NCBI GenBank assembly: GCA_025517485.1
Contig: JAOPKB010000024.1
Location: 1-44,948, forward strand
Reading direction: 5' to 3'
Origin: Natronoglomus mannanivorans
Lineage (GTDB): Archaea; Halobacteriota; Halobacteria; Halobacteriales; Natrialbaceae
DNA: 44,948 nucleotides
Shown here one piece after another: positions 16,190-25,021 of this stretch. The notes beneath the pieces are model-generated. The model was given only the letters and a program-made list of their open reading frames with translations. It was not told where the DNA came from and did no database searches. Each line of letters begins with the position of its first letter. Position 1 is the stretch's first letter. The position numbers and the translations under genes were made by a program.

Positions 16190-16198
16190 AGCTTTATT
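16190..16198 (+). promoter_or_regulatory. TATA-like box of orc1/cdc6
   Basis: AGCTTTATT about 32 bases before ATG 16228 predicts a very short leader. Confidence 0.5.
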
Positions 16199-16227
16199 CC
16201 AGTCCAGTGGCAAGGCGGGGGTAGTAC

Positions 16228-17454
16228 ATGGCCTCCGACGAGTCAGACGGACGCGATCCGCTCTTTCGCTACGACGATCCGATCTTCGCCGACGAGCGGT
16301 TGCTCGAGATCACGCACCTGCCCGGCCCGGACCGGATCGTCGGTCGCGACGACCAGATGTTGCGCGTCGCCGACGCTCTCAACCCCGCGATTTTCGGCAG
16401 CAAACCCTCTCACCTCTTTATCTTCGGCAAGACAGGAACCGGAAAGTCGCTCATCTCGCGATCGATCACCCAGCGGGTGATCACCGAGGCGGAGCGAGAC
16501 GATATCAACGTGAAGTACGCCTTCATCGACTGCGGCGAACAGAACACCGAGGCGTCGATCGTCAAGACCGTCGCCCAGGTCGTCAACGAGCCCGAACGAA
16601 GCGGCGTCACGGTTCCCGACCGCGGACTCGGGACCGGCGACTACTACAAGCGCCTCTGGGACGTCATCGACCGCTGTACCGACGTCACGATCGTCATCTT
16701 GGACGAGATCGATATGCTCGAGGACGACGAGGTCCTCCGAAAGCTCTCGCGGGCGGGCGAGAATCGACGGATCTCGGACTCGAGTATCGGTATCGTCGGC
16801 ATCTCGAACAAGATCGACTTCCCGGACAACCTCTCCGAGCGGGTGAAGTCGAGTCTCTCGCGGGACGAACTCGTCTTCCCGCCGTACGATGCCAACCAGC
16901 TGATCGACATTCTCAACAAGCGTCGCGACGCGTTCCACGAGGAGGTGATCACCGACGAGGTGATCCCGCTGACGGCGGCGCTGGCGGCACAGGAACACGG
17001 CGACGCCCGGAAGGCGATCGACATCCTGCGAAACGCCGGTCGACTGGCCAAGAAGCGAAACGACGCGCGCGTGACCGAAGAACACGTCCGCGCGGCCAAG
17101 GAAAAGACCGAGGCTGACCGCTTTAGCGAACTGATCGAGGGCTCGCCTCAGCAGGCCAAAGCCATCCTCTACGCGCTCACGCTTCTGACCGAGAACAGCA
17201 CCGAAGACGAGTTCCCGACGAAGATTATCTACAGTCAGTACAAACAGATCACCGGCCGCCTCGAGCTCGACATCCTCTCCGAACGGCGGGTGCAGGAGAT
17301 TCTCCAGGAGCAGAACTTTCTGAACGTGATCCAGTCCGAGCGCGAGGGACGCGGACGCGGGCGCGGTGCCCACGCGAAGCATCGGCTACTCGAGGATCCC
17401 GAGATCGTCAAGAAGGTCTTACTGCGGGATTCGCGGCTCTCGATGGAGGAGTGA
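16228..17454 (+). CDS. Orc1/Cdc6 family replication initiator
   Basis: AAA+ ATPase that binds ORB repeats and loads the MCM helicase. 408 residues. Walker A GKTGTGKS is at 67-74 and Walker B VILDEID at 156-162. A sensor-1 region (IVGISNKIDF) follows at about 188-197. The C-terminal winged helix (about 320-400) includes an Arg/Gly-rich ERGRGRGRGAHAKH-like segment, seen here as EREGRGRGRGAH. It starts ATG 16228. The N-terminal LFRYDDPIFADERLLEITHLP is typical of haloarchaeal Orc1 proteins paired with a chromosomal origin. It sits immediately right of the ORB cluster and is transcribed away from it, which marks it as the cognate initiator. Confidence 0.95.
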   Translation: MASDESDGRDPLFRYDDPIFADERLLEITHLPGPDRIVGRDDQMLRVADALNPAIFGSKPSHLFIFGKTGTGKSLISRSITQRVITEAERDDINVKYAFIDCGEQNTEASIVKTVAQVVNEPERSGVTVPDRGLGTGDYYKRLWDVIDRCTDVTIVILDEIDMLEDDEVLRKLSRAGENRRISDSSIGIVGISNKIDFPDNLSERVKSSLSRDELVFPPYDANQLIDILNKRRDAFHEEVITDEVIPLTAALAAQEHGDARKAIDILRNAGRLAKKRNDARVTEEHVRAAKEKTEADRFSELIEGSPQQAKAILYALTLLTENSTEDEFPTKIIYSQYKQITGRLELDILSERRVQEILQEQNFLNVIQSEREGRGRGRGAHAKHRLLEDPEIVKKVLLRDSRLSMEE

Positions 17455-17940
17455 TCGGCCCCACGCTGTCGCGGAACCCGACTCCACTTTCGATCAGACT
17501 AGTCCGAAAACCTATTCAGCTCCCAATAAGGACTGACTGCCCGGACTGACTACGGTAGGTGGTGGTGATCAGCCAGTCCGGGTACTCTGAGTGCCCTGTT
17601 CGTACTAATAATACCCACGCGCTGTTTCGTTGAGTTCACCCCATTGTTTATAACTATCATAGAGGCTCGCAAGTAATGTCTGACAAGCGTCTGACGACGA
17701 CACCTCCGACTCGAGAACCCAGTCAGTAGACGATATCGGTCACGGTCGCAGATTCCGTCGCGTGCTGCTTCAGAGACGGGACCGAGGACTGACGGGACCG
17801 AACGCCGATCCGTGAACGCGAACCAGGAGTCCCGTTTCGTCGACGAACTGTCCGGTCGAGAGTACAGTTCAGCGGAGAACCCGCGATCGAAGTCCCGTGA
17901 ATCCGGTTCCGAAATCGACAGCGCTTGCGACCTCGAGCGT
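17455..17940. other. Intergenic region downstream of orc1/cdc6
   Basis: There is no convincing gene in this 486-base gap between convergent orc1/cdc6 and the GH4 gene. It holds the inverted repeat at 17540-17582 and an AT-richer stretch at about 17600-17690 (TTTATAACTAT near 17647). No further ORB-like repeat was seen here. Confidence 0.5.
17540..17582. terminator. Stem-loop downstream of orc1/cdc6
   Basis: Arms CCCGGACTGACT (17540-17551) and AGCCAGTCCGGG (17571-17582) pair with one mismatch around a 19-base loop, 86 bases after the orc1 stop. It is a possible terminator or processing structure. There is no strong T-tract next to it, so the function is tentative. Confidence 0.35.
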
Positions 17941-19248
17941 CTACGTCAGCTCCGGCAGATACTCCGCGTTGGCCTCGAGTAACTCCTCGGTCATCTCGTG
18001 GGCCTCGTCGAGCGTGCAGACGGCGGCGGTGAGCGGATCGAGTTTGATCGCCCGGTGGATCGACTCGCGGTCGCCGTTGACCGCTCCCTCGACGGCGAGT
18101 TGCTGGACGTTGACGTTCGTCCGGATGAGCGAGACGAGCTGTGAGGGCAGTTTCCCGACCGAACACGGGTGGACGCCGGTGCCGTCGATCAGACAGGGAA
18201 CTTCGACGCAGGCCTCGGAGGGGAGATTCTGGATGGCGTCCGTCTCGTTGCTGACGTTGAGGTTCAGCCGCCGGGGCGTGTCGGTCTCGAGCGAGTGGAT
18301 GAGTCGAGAGGCGTACTCCTCGGAGCGCTCGATGGAGACCTCGTCGGGATCGACCTCGGCTAACGCGTTATCCCGATCCTCAGAGCGTTCCTTCCAGCCC
18401 TCGAGATAGGTCGCGGTCGGCATTCGACCCGCACTCTGGGTCCCGGTGAGACGGTCGATCTCCTCCTGGTCGGTCCGGAAGTACGGGAGGTACTCCGAGA
18501 GGTGGTGACTCGACTCGGTGACGAACGCGCCGAAGTGCTTCATGAGTTCGAATCGCACCGTGTCCTTCTCGTAGGTCTCGGGGTCCTCCATCGCCTCCTC
18601 GAGCAGCGGGTAGACGTCGAGGCCGTCCCACTCGCACTCGAGGAACCAGGCCATGTGGTTGATGCCGGCGACCCAGTAGTCGAGTTCGTCCTGGGGCGCG
18701 TCGATGTACTCCGCGATCGCCGACGCGGTGTGGGGGACGCTGTGACAGAGGCCGACCGTCTCGATGTCGGTCTCCTCGAACATGGTCCAGCAGAGGATCG
18801 CCATCGGGTTGGTGTAGTTCAACAGGAGCGCATCGGGACACAGCTCCTCCATGTCGCGGGCGATGTCCAACATCGTCGGAATCGTCCGCAGGCCGCGGAA
18901 GACGCCGCCCGGGCCCAGCGTATCGCCGATCGCCTGCTCGACGCCGTACTTTCGGGGGATCTCGATCTCGTTTTCGAACGGCTCCGTGCCGCCGACGTTG
19001 ATCATGTTGAGCACGTAGTCGGCGCCCTCGAGAGCCTCTCGCCGATCAGTCGTAGACTCGATCGTGGCGTCGACGTCTCCCTGTTCGACCATCGCCTCAG
19101 CGACGTTGGTTGTCTGTGCCAGTCGGTGTTCGTCGATGTCCATGAGGGCGATTTCGCTGTCCGAGAGCTCCGGAAAGGAGAGGATGTCGCCGACGAGGTT
19201 CTTCGAGAAGACGATGCTGCCAGCGCCGATGAACGCGATCCGTGTCAT
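17941..19248 (-). CDS. Glycoside hydrolase family 4, alpha-galactosidase (MelA)-like
   Basis: 435 residues from ATG 19248. GH4 enzymes cleave glycosides through an NAD-dependent oxidation-elimination mechanism and need a divalent metal. The NAD fold starts at RIAFIGAGSIVFSKNLVGDI (residues 3-22). The metal/specificity motif is CHSV (168-171). CHS is typical of the alpha-galactosidase branch, whereas alpha-glucosidases usually have CHE. NYTNPMAI (144-151) and GINHMAWF (about 199-206) are the other family signatures. It is cytosolic. The longer frame to 19350 is not supported. It is divergent from gcvT with a shared ~145-base promoter region. The real substrate should be tested, since GH4 specificities vary. 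Confidence 0.9.
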   Translation of the reverse strand: MTRIAFIGAGSIVFSKNLVGDILSFPELSDSEIALMDIDEHRLAQTTNVAEAMVEQGDVDATIESTTDRREALEGADYVLNMINVGGTEPFENEIEIPRKYGVEQAIGDTLGPGGVFRGLRTIPTMLDIARDMEELCPDALLLNYTNPMAILCWTMFEETDIETVGLCHSVPHTASAIAEYIDAPQDELDYWVAGINHMAWFLECEWDGLDVYPLLEEAMEDPETYEKDTVRFELMKHFGAFVTESSHHLSEYLPYFRTDQEEIDRLTGTQSAGRMPTATYLEGWKERSEDRDNALAEVDPDEVSIERSEEYASRLIHSLETDTPRRLNLNVSNETDAIQNLPSEACVEVPCLIDGTGVHPCSVGKLPSQLVSLIRTNVNVQQLAVEGAVNGDRESIHRAIKLDPLTAAVCTLDEAHEMTEELLEANAEYLPELT

Positions 19249-19394
19249 TCTCGTGGTGATTCTATAACGAACGAGTAAAACCTTTCGTGGTGTGTTCCCA
19301 TCGTTCACGGACGCCACCTCTCTCTCCTCTCGTCCGCTCACGCGACGCACGCGGGACGAAAAGACATTACTACTCCGAGAGTGTCGTCCCGAGT

Positions 19395-20492
19395 ATGCCG
19401 CTTCAGACGCCGCCGTTACGTGGGTTACACGACGAGCGCGGGGCGAAATTTACGGAGTTCGGCGGCTGGGACATGCCCGTCGAGTTCGATTCGATCCGCG
19501 AGGAGCACGCGGCCGTCCGCGACGATGTCGGCATCTTCGACGTCTCGCACATGGGCGAGATTCACGTCACGGGTCCGGACGCGACGAGGCTCATGGACCG
19601 GCTCACGTCCAACGACGTGGCCGCACTCGAGGTCGGTGACTCACAGTACGCGACGATCACCGACGAAGAGGGAATCATCATCGACGATACCGTCGTCTAC
19701 CGCCTCCCCGACGAGGACGACGAACCGACCTACCTGTTCGTTCCCAACGCGGGTAACGACGAGGCGATGCACCAGCGCTGGGTCGACCACCGCAACGAGT
19801 GGGACCTCGAGGCGACGATCGACAACCAGACCGACGAGTACGCCATGTTCGCCCTCCAGGGACCCGAGGCAGCCGATCTGGCCGGCGACGTCGTCGACGA
19901 CCCGATCGGCGATCTCGGGCGCTTCGAGGCGAGGTACGTCACGATCGAGGGTATCGAGTGCTGGGCTGCCCGCACCGGCTACACCGGTGAGGACGGCTTC
20001 GAGTTTCTCGTCCCCTGGATGGACGCCGAGACGGTCTGGTCGGCGTTCGACTGCCAGCCCTGCGGACTCGGCGCGCGAGACACGCTTCGACTCGAGGCGG
20101 GCTACGTCCTCGCCGGCGAGGACTTCGATCACGAATCCGATCCGCGAACCCCCTACGAGGCGGGGATCGGCTTCACCGTCAAACTCGACACCGAGTTCGT
20201 AGGCCGAGACGCCCTCGAACGTGTCAAGGAGGAGGGTGTCGAGGAGAAACTCGTCGGCTTCCGCCTCATCGACCGTGGCGTTCCCCGCCACGGCTACGAC
20301 ATCACGAACACCGAGGGCCGGGTCGTCGGAACCGTCACGAGCGGGACGATGAGTCCGACCCTGGGCGCGCCGATCGGGCTCGGATACGTTCCTCTCGAGT
20401 ACGCCGAACCCGGAACGACGCTTCGCGTGATCGTCCGCGGCCAGCCCAAAAAAGCAAGAGTTGAGACCATCCCCTTCATCGAGACCGTATAA
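19395..20492 (+). CDS. gcvT: Glycine cleavage system aminomethyltransferase (T-protein)
   Basis: Transfers the methylene group from aminomethyl-lipoyl-GcvH to tetrahydrofolate or the archaeal C1 carrier, releasing ammonia. 365 residues from ATG 19395 (MPLQTPPLRGLHDERGAKFTEFGGWDMPV begins here). Signature stretches are VSHMGEI (~53-59), GYTGEDGFEF (about 198-207) and the GLGARDTLRLEAGY region (~230-243). A TATA-like ATTACTAC lies about 28 bases upstream. The next gene is gcvH, 24 bases downstream, so the two form one operon. The P-protein genes are on the other side of the origin. Confidence 0.96.
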   Translation: MPLQTPPLRGLHDERGAKFTEFGGWDMPVEFDSIREEHAAVRDDVGIFDVSHMGEIHVTGPDATRLMDRLTSNDVAALEVGDSQYATITDEEGIIIDDTVVYRLPDEDDEPTYLFVPNAGNDEAMHQRWVDHRNEWDLEATIDNQTDEYAMFALQGPEAADLAGDVVDDPIGDLGRFEARYVTIEGIECWAARTGYTGEDGFEFLVPWMDAETVWSAFDCQPCGLGARDTLRLEAGYVLAGEDFDHESDPRTPYEAGIGFTVKLDTEFVGRDALERVKEEGVEEKLVGFRLIDRGVPRHGYDITNTEGRVVGTVTSGTMSPTLGAPIGLGYVPLEYAEPGTTLRVIVRGQPKKARVETIPFIETV

Positions 20493-20516
20493 GATACCCA
20501 CGAACCACAGATCACA

Positions 20517-20918
20517 ATGAGCTTCGACATCCCTGCAGACCGACGATATCTTGAATCACACGAGTGGACACACGCCCTCGAGAGTACCGGTGACGGCGTC
20601 GTTCGAATCGGCATCACCGACTTCGCACAGGACGAACTGGGCGACGTCGTCTTCGTCGAATTGCCCGAGGAGGGTGAGACGATCACTGCTGGCGAGCAGT
20701 TCGGCGTCATCGAGTCGATCAAGGCCGTCTCAGACCTCTACGCGCCGGTCGACGGTGAGGTCGTCGCCGTCAACGAGACGCTGTTCGACTCGCCCGAACT
20801 CGTCAACGACGACCCCTTCGGCGAGGGCTGGATGCTCGAGGTCGAGACCGACACCGATCTCGAATCCGACGATCTCGAGTTACTCTCGGCCGAGGAGTAC
20901 GAGGAGCAGATCGCCTGA
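20517..20918 (+). CDS. gcvH: Glycine cleavage system H protein
   Basis: Lipoyl carrier that shuttles the aminomethyl group between the P-, T- and L-proteins. 133 residues. The lipoylated lysine is K69 within GVIESIKAVSDLYAPV. Length and the SHEWTHALESTGDGVVRIGITDFAQ opening region are typical (only part is quoted). It is second in the gcvT-gcvH operon. No lipoate ligase or L-protein gene is near. It is intact. Confidence 0.96.
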   Translation: MSFDIPADRRYLESHEWTHALESTGDGVVRIGITDFAQDELGDVVFVELPEEGETITAGEQFGVIESIKAVSDLYAPVDGEVVAVNETLFDSPELVNDDPFGEGWMLEVETDTDLESDDLELLSAEEYEEQIA

Positions 20919-21033
20919 CCGGGTTGGCCGACGTCTTACGTCTTCTGTGAGGCACTCGAGTGAGGAACGTGAGGAGAGCGAGAAGAACGAGCGACGAGTA
21001 CGACGAATACGAGAATAGCGAGAGAGGACGAGC
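20919..21033. other. Purine-rich low-complexity gap after gcvH
   Basis: Between gcvH and the next gene is a GAGCGAG/GACGAG-type degenerate tract at about 20950-21030. It is a candidate second breakpoint of the proposed origin inversion. Confidence 0.4.
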
Positions 21034-21540
21034 GTGACACCAGTCCCAGCCCAGTCGATCGCGGCCGTTCCGACGTCGATCACCGGACTCGATCTGATCG
21101 TGTTGCTACTGCTCTTGCACGGCTGGGTAGTCGCAGTCGGCATCGCCGCCTGGTCCGAGGGATCCGGAATCGACTGGGTCGACCAGCGAGTCGACGTGGG
21201 GACGCGGTCGCTCGCACTCCTCTGGCTGGTCGGGACGGTCGTCGCCTGGTATCCGTTCGCGACCGGCGAGTATCCGACCGTACTCGAGGGACGAACTCGG
21301 TTGATCTTCGTCCTCTCGTTCAGTGGGCTCGTCCTGATCTGGGCCGGGTTCTACTTCCTCGGCGCCGCGCTGACCACCCTCCGATCGGCCGTCGCAATTC
21401 GACGCGCGACGGAAATCGACGCCGGACGTGAGACCCAGTTTCGTCGTCACTCCCTCGAGACGATCGCCATCTGTGGACTCGCAGCCGTCGGGTCGACGGG
21501 AGCCGGGTTCTGGCTGCTGTGGACGCTCGCTGGGCACTGA
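21034..21540 (+). CDS. Integral membrane protein, unknown function
   Basis: 168 residues from GTG 21034. Four hydrophobic segments are visible at about 19-40, 59-75, 90-112 and 147-165. A short polar loop containing Trp/Asp (EGSGIDWVDQRVD) follows the first, and a basic cytosolic loop with RRATEIDAGRETQFRR precedes the last. No catalytic motif is recognised. It lies after gcvH on the same strand with a ~115-base gap, so co-transcription is possible but there is no functional link. It resembles uncharacterised haloarchaeal four-helix membrane proteins. Confidence 0.75.
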   Translation: MTPVPAQSIAAVPTSITGLDLIVLLLLLHGWVVAVGIAAWSEGSGIDWVDQRVDVGTRSLALLWLVGTVVAWYPFATGEYPTVLEGRTRLIFVLSFSGLVLIWAGFYFLGAALTTLRSAVAIRRATEIDAGRETQFRRHSLETIAICGLAAVGSTGAGFWLLWTLAGH

Positions 21541-21581
21541 TGTGCGTTTTGAAGAATCGCGTCCGACCGAGCGCGGCCCGC

Positions 21582-22292
21582 TCACTCGAGATTCGCGAGA
21601 CTGTCGAGTAACTCCTCGAGCGGGACCGTCGAGACCGCGAGCGAGTAGCCGTCGATACGAGCGAGATCGGCGGCGTGGTCCCAGAGTGTGTCTTCCTCGA
21701 GTCCGTGGAGGATCACGGCGTTGGGCGTCGGGTTGACGACCCGAAGCGCGACCAGCGGTGACTCCCCTCGGGTGACGCCCGTAAAGACGAGCACGCGATT
21801 GGTGCTCTGGCCGTAGAGGCGGAAGAACTCCTCGCTCGAGAGGCGGGTAATCGCCTGAATGCTGTCGATGACGGTGTGGCCGCTGACGTGGTCGTTCGTC
21901 CCGGTCGCGATTTCGGTGGCTTCGACGTCCTCGTACAACCGGGAGAGCGGAATCGAACTGGCGTACTCTCTGAGGTCGTGGACGACGTCGCTCTCGAAGC
22001 CCGCCGAGAGGACGCGACCGTACTGGCGAATGCGATCGCCGCCGCGGCGCTCGTCGATCGCCAGCAACCCGTCGACGAGTCGCCGGACGACGCCGATGCC
22101 GGGGCTCTCGCGGCGACCGCTCTCGTAGTCCGAGATGACCGACGAGGAAACCTCGAGTTCGCTCGCCAGATCCGTCTGGGAGATGTCGAAGTCGGTTCGC
22201 CACTTGCGCAACGTCGCCCCGGGGTCGTCGCTGAGCGTGATTTCGCCGGCGATCTTCTCTGCGAGCTCTGCTTTGGGTCCACGACCGCCCAT
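21582..22292 (-). CDS. HTH (XRE-type) transcriptional regulator, COG1709-like
   Basis: 236 residues. The N-terminal third contains an XRE/Cro-type helix-turn-helix: LRKWRTDFDISQTDLASELEV then SSSVISDYESGRRESPG (residues ~28-65, quoted in parts). The remaining ~150 residues form an alpha/beta effector domain with the stretch LVFTGVTRGESPLVALRVVN (~176-195). This matches the archaeal predicted regulator group COG1709. It is soluble and cytosolic, and the ligand is unknown. It is divergent from the YdjM-like membrane gene at 22450 with about 157 bases between them, so that gene could be a target. Confidence 0.85.
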   Translation of the reverse strand: MGGRGPKAELAEKIAGEITLSDDPGATLRKWRTDFDISQTDLASELEVSSSVISDYESGRRESPGIGVVRRLVDGLLAIDERRGGDRIRQYGRVLSAGFESDVVHDLREYASSIPLSRLYEDVEATEIATGTNDHVSGHTVIDSIQAITRLSSEEFFRLYGQSTNRVLVFTGVTRGESPLVALRVVNPTPNAVILHGLEEDTLWDHAADLARIDGYSLAVSTVPLEELLDSLANLE

Positions 22293-22449
22293 GTGCGATG
22301 GGTTGGGCGGTCCGGTGAAGTAGCTACCGGAGCGTGGTCGCCCCCGAGTTCAGTCTCTCAGCCACGAGAGCCCGAATCCGTTCGTTCTCACGAACGGGAC
22401 CGTTCTCGAGAGCGAACAGTCAAGCCGATGCGGTACGATCCCAACTGAC

Positions 22450-23112
22450 ATGCCATCGACGGTGGTCCACGTTGCCCTCGCAGGGATGATGGGCACGGCG
22501 CTCCTCGGCCGGAAGTTCGATACGAAAGCGATCCTGTTCGTGATGGGCGTCACTGCACTGATCGATCTGGACACACTGGTCGGGATCTACTTTCCGGGAA
22601 CCCACCGGGCCGCCTTCCACAACGTCTTCGTCGTGCTCGTTCCGGCCGCGGTGCTCCTGTGGGACGTCAAACTCCGCGAAGAGTCGTTCGTCCGCTCGAG
22701 GTGGGGAGAGTACGGCTACCGAGTCGCGTGGGTCACCCTCGTCACGGTCCTGTTCGCGCACATTCTGCTCGACGCCTTTTTCAACGGCATCAACCTCTTC
22801 TGGCCGCTCCACGACCGCTTCTACGATCTTTCGGGGAAGTTGCTCGTCACCGATCAGCGCGGACTCGTCCAGACGTTCGTCGAGTTCGAGTCCGGCGACG
22901 ACGGCACTCGAGGCGTTTCCGATTCGACGGCACGGGGGACGACCGCCGATACCCACTACACGACGGGGTTCGATCCGACTCGAGACGAGCCGCCGGAAGA
23001 CGTCGAACGGATCTTCCCGATCGCGGGGACCGGCGAGCGGTTCGTGATCACGATCGCCGGATTCGTGACGGTACTCGCTCGGATCGTCGAGGACCGTCGG
23101 CGTGAGGAGTGA
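22450..23112 (+). CDS. YdjM/DUF457-like membrane-bound metal-dependent hydrolase
   Basis: 220 residues. It begins MPSTVVHVALAGMMGTALLG with His7 and has further conserved polar residues in membrane contexts: Asp in TALIDLDTLVG (~36-46), His in HRAAFHNVF (~53-61), and HILLDAFFNGINLFWP (~102-117). These are the metal-ligand positions of the YdjM/DUF457 family. About four membrane helices lie in the first 130 residues. A polar acidic insert (about 145-185) and a final hydrophobic segment follow. The substrate is unknown. The stop codon overlaps the longer frame of the next gene, whose true start is 68 bases downstream. Confidence 0.85.
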   Translation: MPSTVVHVALAGMMGTALLGRKFDTKAILFVMGVTALIDLDTLVGIYFPGTHRAAFHNVFVVLVPAAVLLWDVKLREESFVRSRWGEYGYRVAWVTLVTVLFAHILLDAFFNGINLFWPLHDRFYDLSGKLLVTDQRGLVQTFVEFESGDDGTRGVSDSTARGTTADTHYTTGFDPTRDEPPEDVERIFPIAGTGERFVITIAGFVTVLARIVEDRRREE

Positions 23113-23180
23113 GGAGTGGACAGAGAGAACCCTCGAGATCGACGACGCACGTTTTTCACGGCTCTCGGTGTCGTCTCTGT

Positions 23181-23885
23181 ATGTCTCCATCGGACGACAC
23201 CGACTCCGAACGGACGGCCCAGCGGGACGTTGGCGGGGAGATGGGTGAAGACGTCTCGACGATGAGTTCGATTCTGGGTGACACCTATCGCGGTGAACTG
23301 GATCGAGAGACGACCTGGCGCTCGAGACTCGATCAGACGACGACCTGGAGCGTCACCATCATGGCCGCCATCCTCACGTGGGCCTTTTCTAGCCCCGACA
23401 ATCCCCACTACATCATTCTGATCGGCGTGCTCGCCGTGACGATGTTCCTATTCATCGAAGCCAGACGGTATCGTGACTACGACGTCTATCGGTCTCGCGT
23501 TCGACTCCTTCAGGAGAATCTCCTCGCGAACGCGCTCGATCCGACGACGAGCACCGAACACGAGGACTGGCGTACCGAGTTGAGCGAGGATTACCGGACG
23601 CCGACGCTGAAAATCTCCCGCCTCGAGGCTCTCTCGAACCGTCTTCGACGGATCTACCTCTCCCTGCTCACACTCTTGGTATTCGCGTGGGTGTTTCGAA
23701 TCACCGCCTTCGTGTCGGCCGAACAGTGGCTCGAAACGGCCGCCATCGCGAACGTACCCGGGTCGGTGACCGTAACGGCCCTCGCGCTGTTCTACGTCGG
23801 CACCCTTCTCGTCGCATTCTGGCCTCGCGATCGCGAAGCGATGGGTGAGTTCCACGAGGGGGAACCGGGAGAGTGGAAAGACTAG
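23181..23885 (+). CDS. DUF2270 membrane protein
   Basis: 234 residues from ATG 23181 (MSPSDDTDSERTAQ). After an acidic N-terminus it has two membrane segments at about 56-85 (SVTIMAAILTWAFSSP..., IILIGVLAVTMFLFIEARRY), a cytosolic middle region with YDVYRSRVRLLQENLLA (about 95-111), and two further segments at about 155-175 and 195-215. This layout is the DUF2270 family. The function is unknown. It lies just after the YdjM-like gene on the same strand and is probably co-transcribed. Confidence 0.85.
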   Translation: MSPSDDTDSERTAQRDVGGEMGEDVSTMSSILGDTYRGELDRETTWRSRLDQTTTWSVTIMAAILTWAFSSPDNPHYIILIGVLAVTMFLFIEARRYRDYDVYRSRVRLLQENLLANALDPTTSTEHEDWRTELSEDYRTPTLKISRLEALSNRLRRIYLSLLTLLVFAWVFRITAFVSAEQWLETAAIANVPGSVTVTALALFYVGTLLVAFWPRDREAMGEFHEGEPGEWKD

Positions 23886-24185
23886 ACCTGACTCGCACTC
23901 CACCAATCGGTCTCGACACCGACTTCTCAAACCGCTGGACTCCGCGGACCGTGGTCGCGTCGATGGACCCCGTCTCGCCGCGCTCGCGACGGTGGTGTTC
24001 CGGATCGCCGAGGACCTCCGTTGCTGGGCTGGGGAGTGAACGGTCGCTGTTGGCAGCGGAGAGTCTGTTCTCCGATTCCTGTGAACCGATCCCCCACGAA
24101 CGATCGTTCCAATCCTCGGAGCGGAGTTGCGAGGGACTGGGGCACCCTTTTTGTTGCCGGCGTCCTATCCGATTCGATCTCACCT
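23886..24185. other. Intergenic region, no gene seen
   Basis: 300 bases between DUF2270 and the next gene. It contains a short T-run (about 24148-24152) that may be part of the downstream promoter. The other frames here are shadows. Confidence 0.4.
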
Positions 24186-24977
24186 ATGAGCGACGCGACG
24201 ACTCGATCCGAGACCGGATCCGACGGGACGGCAAAGCGCATCGAAACCGCGATCGACCGACTGCTGGGCGCCATCGAGCGAGACGACCCCGATAGCGACC
24301 TCTCGGAGACGGCGTCCGAACTCCGGGACGTCGTCGAGGAGGCCGGCAACCTCCTCGAGACGGTCGATCTGAAATCGCTGCCGGACGTCGTCGACCTCGA
24401 GGAACTTCCGACACTCGTCGACGTGGAGAGACTGCCGACGGCAATCAGGGAGCGCGACCCGGACGCCGCGTTGGATCTGCGCACGATCCGTCACGCGATC
24501 AGGTTGCGGGAACTCTGGAACTCCGTCGATCTCGTCGAGTTCGCGTCCGCGAAAGAGCGTCTCGAGGACGAACTCACGGACGTCGTCGGCGAAGACGCGA
24601 TGCGGGGGTCCGGCGATTCCGAAGCGGTGGCGGAACTTCGACGGGTCGCCGCCGAGATTCGGCCGAAGGCGAAGAACGCCGCGATCCAGCAGCAGGCACA
24701 GAAGGGCGTGGAGAAGGGTCGAGAGGGCGTTATTGCAGCCCACGCCGCCTTCGAGGAGCTGTACGAGGCAAATCAGAGTCAGCCGGGTTACGTCGGTCGG
24801 CGTCCCGTCTCGCGGAACCCGACGGCCGTCTCGCTCGTCCCTTCGGGTCCAGTGCCGGATAGCGCCTCGACGAGGTTCTCGTCCGTCCCGTCGAACGTTC
24901 GACAGGCGGCGATCGACGCGCGCCCGCGGATCTACGGTCGCCGGTGGCGGGTCGTCGGGCGTGGGCGTCGACGGTGA
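24186..24977 (+). CDS. Haloarchaeal hypothetical protein
   Basis: 263 residues from ATG 24186. Family not recognised. The first ~120 residues are strongly acidic and helical with a repeating Leu-Pro/Asp-Val pattern (LKSLPDVVDLEELPTLVDVE, residues ~59-78). A helical middle contains an AKNAAIQQQAQKGVEKGREG stretch (~162-181), and a basic Ser/Arg-rich tail ends GRRWRVVGRGRRR. There is no signal peptide or membrane segment. Acidic body plus basic C-terminus suggests a protein- or nucleic-acid-binding role, but this is only inference. The next gene starts 45 bases downstream. Confidence 0.72.
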   Translation: MSDATTRSETGSDGTAKRIETAIDRLLGAIERDDPDSDLSETASELRDVVEEAGNLLETVDLKSLPDVVDLEELPTLVDVERLPTAIRERDPDAALDLRTIRHAIRLRELWNSVDLVEFASAKERLEDELTDVVGEDAMRGSGDSEAVAELRRVAAEIRPKAKNAAIQQQAQKGVEKGREGVIAAHAAFEELYEANQSQPGYVGRRPVSRNPTAVSLVPSGPVPDSASTRFSSVPSNVRQAAIDARPRIYGRRWRVVGRGRRR

Positions 24978-25021
24978 GTCGGTGCGTCGTATTTATCGCT
25001 CTCCCGACTCTCTTCGGAGAC

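Larger units (their letters stand above)
15193..16227. other. Chromosomal replication origin region (oriC) upstream of orc1/cdc6
   Basis: A gene-free stretch of about 1 kb directly upstream of an Orc1/Cdc6 gene. It contains at least six ORB-like repeats (15781-16184) with consensus KTTACAWMCGCGASGGKGGT. The first two face left and the next four face right. It also has C/G runs, several hairpins (15437-15515, 15560-15588, 15804-15821) and a milder-GC stretch at about 15945-15995 that could be the unwinding region. Opposed ORBs with G-runs next to cdc6 are the hallmark of haloarchaeal origins. Flanking genes point away from it on both sides. Confidence 0.88.

Noticed and set aside
16243..17382. 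379-codon antisense frame on the minus strand
   Set aside because: It is the shadow of the orc1/cdc6 gene, caused by GC-rich third positions. It has no domain and no promoter.
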